NCBI GenBank assembly: GCA_947473445.1
Contig: CANJEU010000033.1
Location: 1 to 11,104 of the forward strand
DNA length: 11,104 bases
Direction: 5' to 3'
Source of the DNA: Fidelibacterota bacterium
GTDB lineage: Bacteria > Pseudomonadota > Alphaproteobacteria > Rhodospirillales > Rhodospirillaceae
Position 1 is the first letter of the stretch, and each line of letters opens with the position of its first letter. The notes beneath the pieces were generated by a model. It searched no databases and was not told where the DNA came from. It saw only the letters and a program-made list of their open reading frames with translations. Positions 1 through 7,314 of this stretch are shown here, one piece after another. Made by a program: the position numbers and the translations under genes.

Positions 1-979
1 GGATCAGGCTGGAGATTACCATAATGCCCATTACCACAGGTAAATCGCGCGTCTGAATCGCTTCAAAACCCAGCAGTCCGATCCCCTGAATGTTGAACAC
101 GCGTTCGATCAGGAAGCTTCCCGTCAAGAAAATCCCCAGCAGGCCGCCGATGCTGGTGGCGATGGGAATCAAGGAGTTGCGCAGCGCGTGCACGAACACC
201 GCGCGCCGCCAGTTCAGCCCTTTAGCCAGGGCCGTGCGCACATAATCGGCGCTCATATTCTCAAGCAGGCTGTTTTTGACCAACATGGTTTCAACCGCAA
301 AGGCGCCCACGAGATAGGCGGTCAGCGGCAGGATCGAATGCCACACGATATCGGCGATGCGCGCTCCCAAGGGCATACTCGCTGCGCCGACGGATTGGAA
401 ACCGCCCAAGGGGAACAGGTTGAACTGCACCGACAGCACGTTCACCATTACGGCGCCGAGCGCGAAACCTGGCACCGCGTATCCTATAAAAATCAACGCC
501 GACGTCGCATTGTCGATCGCCGATCGATGCCGGATGGCTTTCAAGATGCCCAGCGGAATACAGATGGCGTAGACGAAGAACGAAGTAACGAGACCGTAGT
601 AGATGGAAATGGGTAGACGTTCGGTGATGACGGTCATCACCGGCTCGTTGTAGCGAAACGACATCCCGAGATCGCCCTTCAGGGTCTTCCCCAGCCACAG
701 GCCGTAAGCGACCAGAAACGGCTTGTCGAAACCGTAATACTCTTCCAGCGCTTTGAGTTGTTCATCGGGGATGACCAGTTGCGGCCGCCCGCCGCTTGCA
801 CTGCGCGGCGCTTGCGCCCCGCCCGCGCCCGCCAGCGAGAGGCGAAGCTGGTCGATCTGTCCGCCAGGGACGAACTGACAAAGAAGGAATGTCGCGAACG
901 TGATTCCCAGGAACGTGGGAATCATCAATAGGATTCGGCGAACGATATAGTCGCGTAAGGCTTGACCGCGAGATTTCAA
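1..979 (-). CDS. yejB: YejB-type peptide ABC transporter permease (3' end beyond window)
   Basis: Inner-membrane permease subunit of the Yej oligopeptide/microcin C importer, binding-protein-dependent permease family. The frame is open from position 979 to the left edge, giving 326 residues of a protein usually about 360 long, so the C-terminus is missing. It opens with a first membrane helix (RRILLMIPTFLGITFATFLL) followed by VPGG, as in E. coli YejB, then the periplasmic segment with YYGFDKP and GDLGMSF, several more hydrophobic helices, and the cytoplasmic coupling loop DYVRTALAKGL (EAA-like), which contacts the ATPase. The chosen start is TTG at 977-979: an in-frame stop lies 18 codons upstream, no ATG or GTG lies between, and GGGA sits six bases before it. 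The ATG 19 codons further in would remove half of the first helix. It follows the second yejA by 40 bases, so co-transcription is likely. The family assignment is firm; the start is less so. Confidence 0.93.
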   Translation of the reverse strand, partial: MKSRGQALRDYIVRRILLMIPTFLGITFATFLLCQFVPGGQIDQLRLSLAGAGGAQAPRSASGGRPQLVIPDEQLKALEEYYGFDKPFLVAYGLWLGKTLKGDLGMSFRYNEPVMTVITERLPISIYYGLVTSFFVYAICIPLGILKAIRHRSAIDNATSALIFIGYAVPGFALGAVMVNVLSVQFNLFPLGGFQSVGAASMPLGARIADIVWHSILPLTAYLVGAFAVETMLVKNSLLENMSADYVRTALAKGLNWRRAVFVHALRNSLIPIATSIGGLLGIFLTGSFLIERVFNIQGIGLLGFEAIQTRDLPVVMGIMVISSLI

Positions 980-1019
980 AGCACGTCCCGTCTTTAGCGC
1001 CGCGACCCGATGTTATTCC

Positions 1020-3020
1020 TCACGCGCGGCGGCGGCGGAAGATCATGAACAGCACCACAAGGCCCACCGCTCCCGCAAGGGCCATCAACAGGGTCTTCGA
1101 ATTGTTACCGTCCGTCTCAGCCGGCGCGTTACGATTGCGCAGCACCTCGGCCACCTTTGCGGCCTTCTCCGTGTCTTCCCACCACAGGGCCGGCAACTGG
1201 CCGACCAGGGGCGTGACATCCATGCGCGCGAGTTTGCCCGAACGGGCCCACCATAAATCCGGCTTGGAGAACGTGGGCACCACATAGTGTCCCCACATGA
1301 GCACACGGTCCAAGGCATTGGTGTGCGCCACCAGGCTCTCACGGGTCTCGGACTTGATCAGGGCCTCGACGATCTCGTCGATCACAGGATCCTTCACGCC
1401 AATCCAATTTTCGCTGCCCTGGCGGTCGGCGGCCGCCGACCCCCAGTTCTCGCGCTGCTCATTGCCGGGCGAATTGCTCATGCCGCCCCAAAAGGGCTGC
1501 TCGGCCACCGTCATCTCGTAATCGAACTCGCTGACGCGGTTCAGATATTGCGTCGGATCGACAATGCGCATCGTCGCCTTAATGCCGAGCCGCTCCAAAT
1601 TACGTGTATAGGCGCCGACCCATTTCTCGAAGGTCGGGATGCGCAGCAGAATTTCGAACGCCAGCGCCTCGCCGGTCTTCACATGCGTCAGCGCGCCATC
1701 GCGAATTTCATAACCGGCGGCCGCCAGCAGCTTCTGTGCGTCCAGCAGATTCTGCCGCAGCGCGCCTTCGTCGGGCGTGCGCGGCGGTGCGAAAGGCGTG
1801 GTGAAAACTTCGTCGGGAATGCGCCCTTTGTATTTCTCGAGAATGGCGAGTTCCTCGCCTTTGGGCAGACCCGTCGCGGCAAGCTCCGACCCCTGCCAGA
1901 AGCTGGTGAAGGGGGCCATCAATCCATAGCCCACCGTCTTGTTCGCCCCGTCAAAATCAAACGCCAGGGCCAAAGCCTTGCGCACGTTCCGGTCCGCGAA
2001 CTGGGGCTTGCGCATATTCATCAGGAACGCGAAGCCCTCGTCGGGCTGTCCCGTCGTCCAGGAGTCGAGCACGATCGCGCCGGCATCGACCAAGGCCTTG
2101 TCATAGCCCGCGGCCCAGCGCGCGGGATCAACCTCGATGCGCAAATCCACCGAACCGTTTTGGAAGGCCTGGAACGCCACATCGTCGTCGCGGAAATATT
2201 CGACGCGTAGTTCGTCGAAATTATAAGCGCCGCGGTTCAAGGCCAGATCCTTGCCCCAATAGTTGGGATCGCGCTTGAGCACGAAGTAACGGCCCGCCTC
2301 AAATCGATCCAAGCGGTAAGGGCCGGTGGCGTTGGGGATGTCGAGGGTCGCGGCCTCGAAGTCGCGCCCTTCCCACCACTTTTTACTCAGCACCGGCAGC
2401 TCGCCCATCAGCATGGGAATTTCAGTGTTCTTGTCGTCCTTGAAGTGGAAGCGCACGCTGCGCTCGCCGGTCTTTTCGCTGCGCACCACATCGCCCCAAT
2501 AGAGTTTGTAGCGCGGGTGGCCTTTGCTGATCAGGATGTCGAGCGAGAAGATCACATCGTCCGCGGTCACCGGACTGCCGTCGTGAAACCGTGCCTCGGG
2601 CCGCAGCACAAATTCAATCGACTTGCGGTCAGGCGCGACTTCCACCGTTTCGCAGAGCAGGCAGTATCTCGTATATGGCTCATCCGAGCCGAGGGTCATC
2701 AAGGGTTCGTTGAAAAAGAAGAACCAGCCGTTGCCCTGGTAATGAATGATGCCAGGGTGAGGTTTGTTGCCCTTGAATGAGAACACATTGAAGCTGTCGA
2801 AGGTGCCGATGGCCGAACGTACAATCGTGCCGCCCTTGGGCGCATCGGGGTTGGCGTAGGGAAAATGCGTGATATCGGCGGGAAACTTCGGCTCACCGTA
2901 CAGCGTCAGGCCATGCACCGGTTTGCCAAGCACCATGGCTTCGGCCGTGCCCGGCCCTAGCGTCCAAACGGCTGCAAGGGCCGCCAGTGCCCTTGCGGTT
3001 CTCGCGACGTTACGCCTCAC
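1020..3020 (-). CDS. yejA: YejA-like peptide-binding protein, second copy, with C-terminal membrane anchor
   Basis: Family 5 extracytoplasmic solute-binding protein of the Yej peptide ABC importer. The ATG at 3056 would put 12 odd residues before the signal peptide, whereas GTG at 3018-3020 overlaps the stop of the preceding gene (GTGA) and gives a clean signal sequence (MRRNVARTAR, then Ala/Leu-rich, TAEA at 25-28). That gives 666 aa. Family marks seen: CETVEVAPD near 122-130, DGSPVTADDV, YWGKDL, EYFRDD, and SPGNEQ with GSAAADRQGS in the C-terminal lobe. A CxxC pair (C120, C123) is shared with the neighbouring copy. Unlike that copy, this one continues about 40 residues past the family end into a polar linker, a hydrophobic helix (about 643-661) and RRRRA. 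It should therefore be tethered in the inner membrane with its binding domain in the periplasm. An insertion near 90-105 with four successive Phe is also absent from the other copy. Ligand unknown. Confidence 0.92.
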   Translation of the reverse strand: MRRNVARTARALAALAAVWTLGPGTAEAMVLGKPVHGLTLYGEPKFPADITHFPYANPDAPKGGTIVRSAIGTFDSFNVFSFKGNKPHPGIIHYQGNGWFFFFNEPLMTLGSDEPYTRYCLLCETVEVAPDRKSIEFVLRPEARFHDGSPVTADDVIFSLDILISKGHPRYKLYWGDVVRSEKTGERSVRFHFKDDKNTEIPMLMGELPVLSKKWWEGRDFEAATLDIPNATGPYRLDRFEAGRYFVLKRDPNYWGKDLALNRGAYNFDELRVEYFRDDDVAFQAFQNGSVDLRIEVDPARWAAGYDKALVDAGAIVLDSWTTGQPDEGFAFLMNMRKPQFADRNVRKALALAFDFDGANKTVGYGLMAPFTSFWQGSELAATGLPKGEELAILEKYKGRIPDEVFTTPFAPPRTPDEGALRQNLLDAQKLLAAAGYEIRDGALTHVKTGEALAFEILLRIPTFEKWVGAYTRNLERLGIKATMRIVDPTQYLNRVSEFDYEMTVAEQPFWGGMSNSPGNEQRENWGSAAADRQGSENWIGVKDPVIDEIVEALIKSETRESLVAHTNALDRVLMWGHYVVPTFSKPDLWWARSGKLARMDVTPLVGQLPALWWEDTEKAAKVAEVLRNRNAPAETDGNNSKTLLMALAGAVGLVVLFMIFRRRRA

Positions 3021-4864
3021 GGCTTGGCGCCTACCGCCTTCGGATCCATCCACCAATATTCAATGGCGGCATCAGGGCTGCCCATGCCGTAGAGCGGGAA
3101 TTTCGCCGGATGCTGCAGCTTCGTCCAATAGCCGAAACGATCAGCCGCCGGCTGATAATGCAGCACGTTGAAATAATTCCACTGCAGCACCCGGTCGAGC
3201 GCTTTGGTCGCCGTGATCAGGCTTGGCCGGTCTTTGGCGTTCATGATGATGTCGATCAAAGCGTCGATCGCTCCATCTTTCACGCCGCCCAAATTGCGGC
3301 TGCCTTTGCGGTCCGCGGCGGCGCTTCCCCAGAACTCCAGTTGTTCGTTACCGGGGCTCAGGCTGTTCGAGACACCGCCCGTGGTCACGTCGAAGTCGGA
3401 CTCATTGAGGCGGTTGATATACTGGCTGGTGTCGACCACACGGATATTGCCCTTGATGCCCAGACGCTCGAGGTTCTGGAACCACGGCAGCACGATGCGG
3501 TCCAGGCTCGCTTGAATCAGCAGCACTTCAAACGTGAAGGGCTCGCCCGTCTTGGCGTTCACCAGCGCGCCGCCTTTATTCACCCAGCCCGCTTGCGCCA
3601 GAAGGTCGCGCGCTTTCAGCAAATTGTCGCGCGGCGCGCCCAGCCCCGCGGTCACCGGCTGCTTGAATTCCTGCGTGAACACTTCGCCCGGAATCATGCT
3701 GCGCAGCGGCTCAAGCAGCGCAAGTTCATCTTTGCTCGGAAGGCCCTTGGCTTCCATTTCCGAGGGCTGCCAATAGCTGCGCAGCCGTTGGTACTGATTG
3801 TAGAACAGCGTCTTGTTCAGGGACTCGAAATCGAACGCGAGGTTCATGGCTTCGCGCACGCGCCGGTCGGCGAATTTTGCCCGGCGCAGGTTGAACGTGA
3901 ACCCTTGCGAACGCAGCGGTAGGCCTGAGGTCACTTCCAGCTTCTTCACCCGGCCGTCCTTCAGCGCGGGAAACTCGTAACCCGTCGCCCAGCGCGCGGC
4001 GGTTGCTTCATAGTGAATGTCGTAAGCGCCGGTCTTGAAGGCTTCGAACTGCACGGTGTCGTCCCGGAAATATTCGTAGCGGATGCGGTCGAAATTATAA
4101 TGGCCGCGCATCAAGGGCAGATCTTTCGCCCAGTATTTTTCGTTGCGCTTGTAGGTGATGAAGCGGCCGACCTCGAAAGTGTCGATGGTGTACGGCCCGC
4201 TGCCCACGGGGATGTCCAGCGTCGTCGCCTCGAAGTCGCGTTTGCTCCAATAGGCTTTCGACAGCACCGTCAACTGGCCGATGATCGAGGCCAGTTCATT
4301 GTTGTTCTTGTTCTTGAACGGGAAGCGGATCGTCTGCGCGTCGCGCACCACGGGTTTGTCGATCTCGCTCCAATACACGCGGTAGGCAGGCACGCCCTTT
4401 TCAACCAGCGTCGTGAAGCTGAAGGCGACATCCTCGGCGGTGATGGGCGTACCGTCCGAAAAGCGCGCTTCCTTGCGCAGCTTGAACTCGGCCCAGGAAT
4501 TGTCCGGCGCCACTTCAATCGTCTCGCAGATCAGGCAGTAGCTGCCCGAGGCTTCATCGAGGCCGCCCACCATCAAGGATTCGAAAATCATCGGCACGCC
4601 GCGCGCCGAGCTGCCTTTGAGCGTGAAGGGATTGAACGTATCGAAGGTTTGATCGTTGGCGTTGGGCAGCGTGAGCTGGCCGCCCTTGGGCGCGTCCACA
4701 TTGACGTAACCGAACGGTTGGTTCGGCGGATATTTCACTTCCCCGTGGATGGCCACGCCGTGCACCTGCTTGCCGCGCACAATCGCACCGGCCGGTCCGG
4801 ACACAAGAAGAGCGGTCCCCATGACACCAATGGCCGCACCAACGATTGCAAGCTTACGGCTCAT
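3017..4864 (-). CDS. yejA: YejA-like peptide-binding protein, first copy (soluble periplasmic)
   Basis: Periplasmic family 5 solute-binding protein that delivers peptides to the YejB permease and its partners. It has 615 aa, the usual YejA length. A Sec signal peptide is visible: MSRK, a hydrophobic core, and GPAGA, with cleavage likely after residue 27. The mature part has HGEVKYP, NVDAPKGG, CETIEVAPD with C110 and C113, DGTPITAEDV, EYFRDD, SPGNEQ and GSAAADRKGS, all typical of the family. It ends at WWMDPKAVGAKP with no membrane helix, unlike the paralogue that follows. The start is well supported, with a strong Shine-Dalgarno eight bases before the ATG. Its stop overlaps the next gene's GTG by four bases, implying translational coupling. 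Tandem yejA genes ahead of yejB also occur in other alphaproteobacteria such as Brucella, where the system helps resist antimicrobial peptides. The substrate here is inferred only. Confidence 0.93.
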   Translation of the reverse strand: MSRKLAIVGAAIGVMGTALLVSGPAGAIVRGKQVHGVAIHGEVKYPPNQPFGYVNVDAPKGGQLTLPNANDQTFDTFNPFTLKGSSARGVPMIFESLMVGGLDEASGSYCLICETIEVAPDNSWAEFKLRKEARFSDGTPITAEDVAFSFTTLVEKGVPAYRVYWSEIDKPVVRDAQTIRFPFKNKNNNELASIIGQLTVLSKAYWSKRDFEATTLDIPVGSGPYTIDTFEVGRFITYKRNEKYWAKDLPLMRGHYNFDRIRYEYFRDDTVQFEAFKTGAYDIHYEATAARWATGYEFPALKDGRVKKLEVTSGLPLRSQGFTFNLRRAKFADRRVREAMNLAFDFESLNKTLFYNQYQRLRSYWQPSEMEAKGLPSKDELALLEPLRSMIPGEVFTQEFKQPVTAGLGAPRDNLLKARDLLAQAGWVNKGGALVNAKTGEPFTFEVLLIQASLDRIVLPWFQNLERLGIKGNIRVVDTSQYINRLNESDFDVTTGGVSNSLSPGNEQLEFWGSAAADRKGSRNLGGVKDGAIDALIDIIMNAKDRPSLITATKALDRVLQWNYFNVLHYQPAADRFGYWTKLQHPAKFPLYGMGSPDAAIEYWWMDPKAVGAKP

Positions 4865-4872
4865 GCGAAAGT

Positions 4873-4878
4873 CCTCCT
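4873..4878 (-). promoter_or_regulatory. Strong Shine-Dalgarno of first yejA
   Basis: AGGAGG on the minus strand, eight bases before the ATG at 4862-4864. It is a full anti-16S match in a window where most genes have weak ribosome sites. It fixes the start of the first yejA and suggests high translation of the binding protein relative to its neighbours, as is usual for ABC importers. Confidence 0.75.
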
Positions 4879-4900
4879 CGAGATTCTTGAAGTGGGCTGG

Positions 4901-5710
4901 CTAACCTTGAAGCGCTGCGAGCGCCGCGGCATGAAGACGGGCATCGCCGCAGGCCAGCACCTGACCATGAACGGTCGTCTCGGACTCTAGGGCCAATGGT
5001 GCGCCATTCCAATCGGTGATGCGCGCGCCGGCGCCTTCCAGCACGGGCACGATCGCGCCGTAGTCATGTAACTTGAGGCCGGCTTCGCAGGCGAGGTCCG
5101 TCCAGCCCGAAGCAACCATTCCGTAATGATAGCAGTCTGTGCCGCCATAGCGGGTTTGCCGCACGGCAGCCTTGAGCCGCAGGAAGGCCTCGCGTTCCGC
5201 ATCTCCAAAAGCCGAGGCGGACGTCGTGTACAGCGCGGCTGTGCCGAGGCCCGCGCAGTTTCTGCTTCTGGCCGGCACGCCATTCAGCGTTGTCGGCAGA
5301 TCCGCGCCCCCCAGCCAGCGTTCGTTCAGGGCCGGATGATTGATACAGCCCAGATAGGGCTGCGCCCCTGTAACAGTGCGGCGCCAGAGGCCGATCAGGG
5401 TGCCGAACAGCGGCACGCCGTTGATGAAGGATTTGGTCCCATCGATGGGGTCAAGAATCCACAGCCATTCCGAATCGAGGCGCTCGCTGCCGTGTTCCTC
5501 GCCGATGATGCCGTGGTCGGGGAAGGCTTTGGCGATCAGCTCGCGCATGGCCGTTTCGCTGTCCCGGTCGGCGATGGTCACCGGCGTCGCGTCGGACTTG
5601 GCGTCGATGGCGACATTCTTGCGGAAGTGCGAAAGCACAATCGCCCCGCTGGTGTCAGCGAGGCGATGAAAAAGGGCGACGCAGGTTTTTTTGAAACCTT
5701 CGTCGCCCAT
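4901..5710 (-). CDS. hisN: Inositol-monophosphatase-family phosphatase, HisN-type histidinol-phosphatase
   Basis: Mg-dependent phosphatase of the inositol monophosphatase superfamily; the closest fit is HisN, which removes phosphate from L-histidinol phosphate in histidine synthesis. It has 269 aa, normal for the family. Metal-site motifs are intact: GEE at 70-72, DPIDGT at 87-92 followed by KSF, and the C-terminal Asp216 in KLHDYGA. That last motif, with the AIVPVLEGAG stretch after it, resembles HisN more than true inositol monophosphatase, which has WDxAA. The protein looks cytoplasmic, with no signal peptide. The start is the ATG at 5708-5710, 17 bases after the cytochrome gene; no clear Shine-Dalgarno is visible, so coupling is possible. 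The yejA gene follows after 36 bases. No other histidine gene is in the window, so a different sugar or inositol phosphate substrate cannot be excluded. Confidence 0.85.
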   Translation of the reverse strand: MGDEGFKKTCVALFHRLADTSGAIVLSHFRKNVAIDAKSDATPVTIADRDSETAMRELIAKAFPDHGIIGEEHGSERLDSEWLWILDPIDGTKSFINGVPLFGTLIGLWRRTVTGAQPYLGCINHPALNERWLGGADLPTTLNGVPARSRNCAGLGTAALYTTSASAFGDAEREAFLRLKAAVRQTRYGGTDCYHYGMVASGWTDLACEAGLKLHDYGAIVPVLEGAGARITDWNGAPLALESETTVHGQVLACGDARLHAAALAALQG

Positions 5711-5727
5711 TTTGGAGGCGGAAACGC

Positions 5728-6333
5728 TTATTTGGCGGGCGCTTCTGCAGCCGGCGCGGCTTCCGCCGGGGCGGCTTCAACGGCCGGAAGCGGCGGAGCG
5801 TTCGGGGTGTTGTCCATCAGGAACTTGATCACCGCGGCGCGTTCTTCATGCTTCTTAAGACCGGCGAAGTTCATGGTGCCCTTGGGCGCCAGGTGCTTCG
5901 GGTTTTCAAGATAATCGTCCAGCTTTTCGTAGGTCCAGTTGCCGCCGATCGCCTTCAGCGAGTCGCTGTATTTGGCGAAGTTCGGTTCGGCCGCCACCGC
6001 GCGGCCCACCAGGCCATGCAGATTCGGGCCGGTCATGGGCTTGGTGTCGGCCGCCGCGGTGTGGCACGAGGTGCACTTGCGGAAGCCGGCGGCGCCGTCT
6101 TCGGCGGTGGCAACCGCGATCAGGGGGATGATGTTGGGGCGCTGCGCGCCGGCATCGGCCGTCTCGGTTACGGCAGCAACTTCAGGCACTTCCACCGGAT
6201 AGCCGAAGTTTTCGACCGTCTTAGTCTCCGGCATGATCAGGCCGCCGATGATGTTCACACCCAGGAGGGCCAGGAAGGCCAGCCAGAAGGCGCTAACGAC
6301 AGCCTGGAACGTCCGGTTATCGAGAAAGCTCAT
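5728..6333 (-). CDS. cycM: Membrane-anchored class I cytochrome c (CycM-type)
   Basis: Electron carrier expected to link the bc1 complex to a terminal oxidase from the periplasmic face of the inner membrane. It has 201 aa. Residues about 10-33 form an uncleaved N-terminal membrane anchor, a linker follows, and the haem-binding motif CTSCH is at 87-91. GPNLHGLVGR comes shortly after, and the likely axial Met154 lies in KGTMNFAG, so both haem ligands are present. The tail from about 178 is a low-complexity Pro/Ala/Glu segment with no clear role. The ATG at 6331-6333 has GGGGA about eight bases upstream and a candidate promoter at 6363-6391, so this is probably the first gene of the run that continues into hisN and yejA. 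Placement beside kdsB-pheA is common in alphaproteobacteria. The family is certain; the exact oxidase partner is inferred. Confidence 0.92.
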   Translation of the reverse strand: MSFLDNRTFQAVVSAFWLAFLALLGVNIIGGLIMPETKTVENFGYPVEVPEVAAVTETADAGAQRPNIIPLIAVATAEDGAAGFRKCTSCHTAAADTKPMTGPNLHGLVGRAVAAEPNFAKYSDSLKAIGGNWTYEKLDDYLENPKHLAPKGTMNFAGLKKHEERAAVIKFLMDNTPNAPPLPAVEAAPAEAAPAAEAPAK

Positions 6334-6362
6334 TTACAGATCCCCGCTCAGAATTCGCGCCC

Positions 6363-6391
6363 TGAATAATCGGTCTAAGGCCAAATCTCAA
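6363..6391 (-). promoter_or_regulatory. Candidate sigma-70 promoter for the cycM-hisN-yej run
   Basis: On the minus strand, TTGAGA (6386-6391) is separated by 17 bases from TATTCA (6363-6368). The -35 matches consensus at five of six positions; the -10 is poor at three of six. It would start transcription near 6356, leaving a short leader of about 20 bases before the cycM ATG. This was read by eye and not scored against background. Confidence 0.35.
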
Positions 6392-6403
6392 TATGAATCA
6401 ACG

Positions 6404-6414
6404 ACCACCGTGGT
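6404..6414. repeat. Small palindrome next to cycM promoter
   Basis: ACCAC-C-GTGGT, perfect five-base arms around one base, 13 bases upstream of the candidate cycM -35. It could be an operator half-site pair, but a palindrome this short can arise by chance. Confidence 0.2.
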
Positions 6415-6470
6415 TTGCCGCAGCGCGGCCCCGGCGCGGTTTTACCCCCCGCCCGCCCGGCCATAACCTC

Positions 6471-6499
6471 TTGGAACCACGACCTTAGTCCTGTATCCA
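6471..6499 (+). promoter_or_regulatory. Candidate sigma-70 promoter for kdsB-pheA
   Basis: TTGGAA (6471-6476), 17 bases, TATCCA (6494-6499). The match to consensus is modest (four and three of six). Transcription would start near 6506 and leave a leader of about 70 bases containing the inverted repeat at 6515-6538. It is the best spaced pair I saw upstream of kdsB on the plus strand. Confidence 0.28.
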
Positions 6500-6514
6500 C
6501 GGGTCAGCCTAGGT

Positions 6515-6538
6515 TTTAAGGACTTCCGGGGCCTTAAA
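6515..6538. repeat. Inverted repeat in the kdsB leader
   Basis: TTTAAGG (6515-6521) and CCTTAAA (6532-6538) are exact complements around a ten-base spacer, about 40 bases before the kdsB ATG. It lies just downstream of the candidate promoter, where it could be an operator or a leader hairpin. The arms are AT-rich in a GC-rich genome, which makes them stand out. No known regulator is recognised. Confidence 0.35.
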
Positions 6539-6577
6539 GACCGTCCTTCCACGCCCTTTAGTCTCGAGAACGCCCTT

Positions 6578-7312
6578 ATGCCCGCTCTGATCGTCATTCC
6601 GGCCCGCCTGGCCGCGACCCGCCTGCCCAATAAGCCGCTGGCCATGATCGGCGACGCCCCCATGATCGTTCATGTCTGGCGCCGGGCGGTCCAGGCGAAC
6701 GCCGGCCCCGTCATTGTGGCCGCCGGCGACCAGGCCATCGTCGACGCCATCAAGGCCGCGGGCGGCGACGCGGTCATGACCGACCCGGCGCTGCCTTCGG
6801 GCAGCGACCGCGTCCATGCCGCCGCCGAGATTTTCGACCCGCAGGGCAAGTTCGACATCGTGGTCAATGTGCAGGGCGACCTGCCGACCCTTGAACCCAA
6901 GCTCGTCTCCGCGTCGGTCACGCCTCTTGCCAATCCCGCCATCGACATCGCCACCGTCGTCGCGCGCATCACGCTCGAGGAAGAACTTACCGACACCGCC
7001 GTGGTGAAGGCCGCCCTCTCGCTCGAGCCAGGCGCAACCGTTGGCCCGGCGCTCTACTTCAGCCGCAACCTGATCCCGTCCGGCCCGGGCGATCACTATC
7101 ACCACATCGGCATCTACGCGTTCCGCCGCGCCGCGTTGCGCAAGTTCGTCACCTTGAAGCCCACGGTCCTCGAACTGCGCGAGCGGCTCGAGCAGTTGCG
7201 CGCCATCGAGAACGGCATGCGCATGGCCGCGGCGCTCGTCGACACCATTCCCCTCGGCGTCGATACGCAGGCCGATCTTGATCGCGCGCGCCGCCTGCTC
7301 GGCGTTGCGTAA
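6578..7312 (+). CDS. kdsB: 3-deoxy-manno-octulosonate cytidylyltransferase (CMP-Kdo synthetase)
   Basis: Joins Kdo to CMP using CTP, the activation step before Kdo is transferred to lipid A in lipopolysaccharide synthesis; cytoplasmic. It has 244 aa, standard for the family. Seen in order: nucleotide-binding IPARLAATRLPNKPL at 7-21, PSGSDRV at 73-79, VQGDLP at 98-103, the HHIGIYAFRR segment at 175-184 and the C-terminal PLGVDT at 225-230. The wording (SGSDRV, QGDLP, HHIGIY) is the alphaproteobacterial form and not the E. coli SGTDR form. The ATG at 6578 gives the expected MPALIVIPAR beginning; only a weak GAG lies nine bases before it. The gene is divergent from cycM across 244 bases and is followed after two bases by pheA, so the two are almost surely one transcript. 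Confidence 0.96.
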   Translation: MPALIVIPARLAATRLPNKPLAMIGDAPMIVHVWRRAVQANAGPVIVAAGDQAIVDAIKAAGGDAVMTDPALPSGSDRVHAAAEIFDPQGKFDIVVNVQGDLPTLEPKLVSASVTPLANPAIDIATVVARITLEEELTDTAVVKAALSLEPGATVGPALYFSRNLIPSGPGDHYHHIGIYAFRRAALRKFVTLKPTVLELRERLEQLRAIENGMRMAAALVDTIPLGVDTQADLDRARRLLGVA

Positions 7313-7314
7313 AC

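Noticed and set aside
1287..2210. Long plus-strand open frame opposite the second yejA
   Set aside because: It is antisense to a clear family member, has no recognisable domain, and is rich in His, Arg and Gln as expected of a shadow frame in GC-rich DNA.
2987..3922. 311-codon plus-strand open frame opposite the first yejA
   Set aside because: Same shadow pattern; the sense strand carries the full YejA motifs and a strong ribosome site.
4013..4990. 325-codon plus-strand open frame spanning yejA and hisN ends
   Set aside because: It crosses two well-supported genes in antisense and shows no family signature.
5126..5914. Plus-strand open frame across hisN and cycM
   Set aside because: Antisense to the metal-site and haem motifs of real genes; composition is that of a shadow.
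6417..6445. GC-rich segment followed by four T, resembling a terminator between cycM and kdsB
   Set aside because: Only a four-base CGCG arm pairs well and the T-run is short; no gene ends nearby that would need it.
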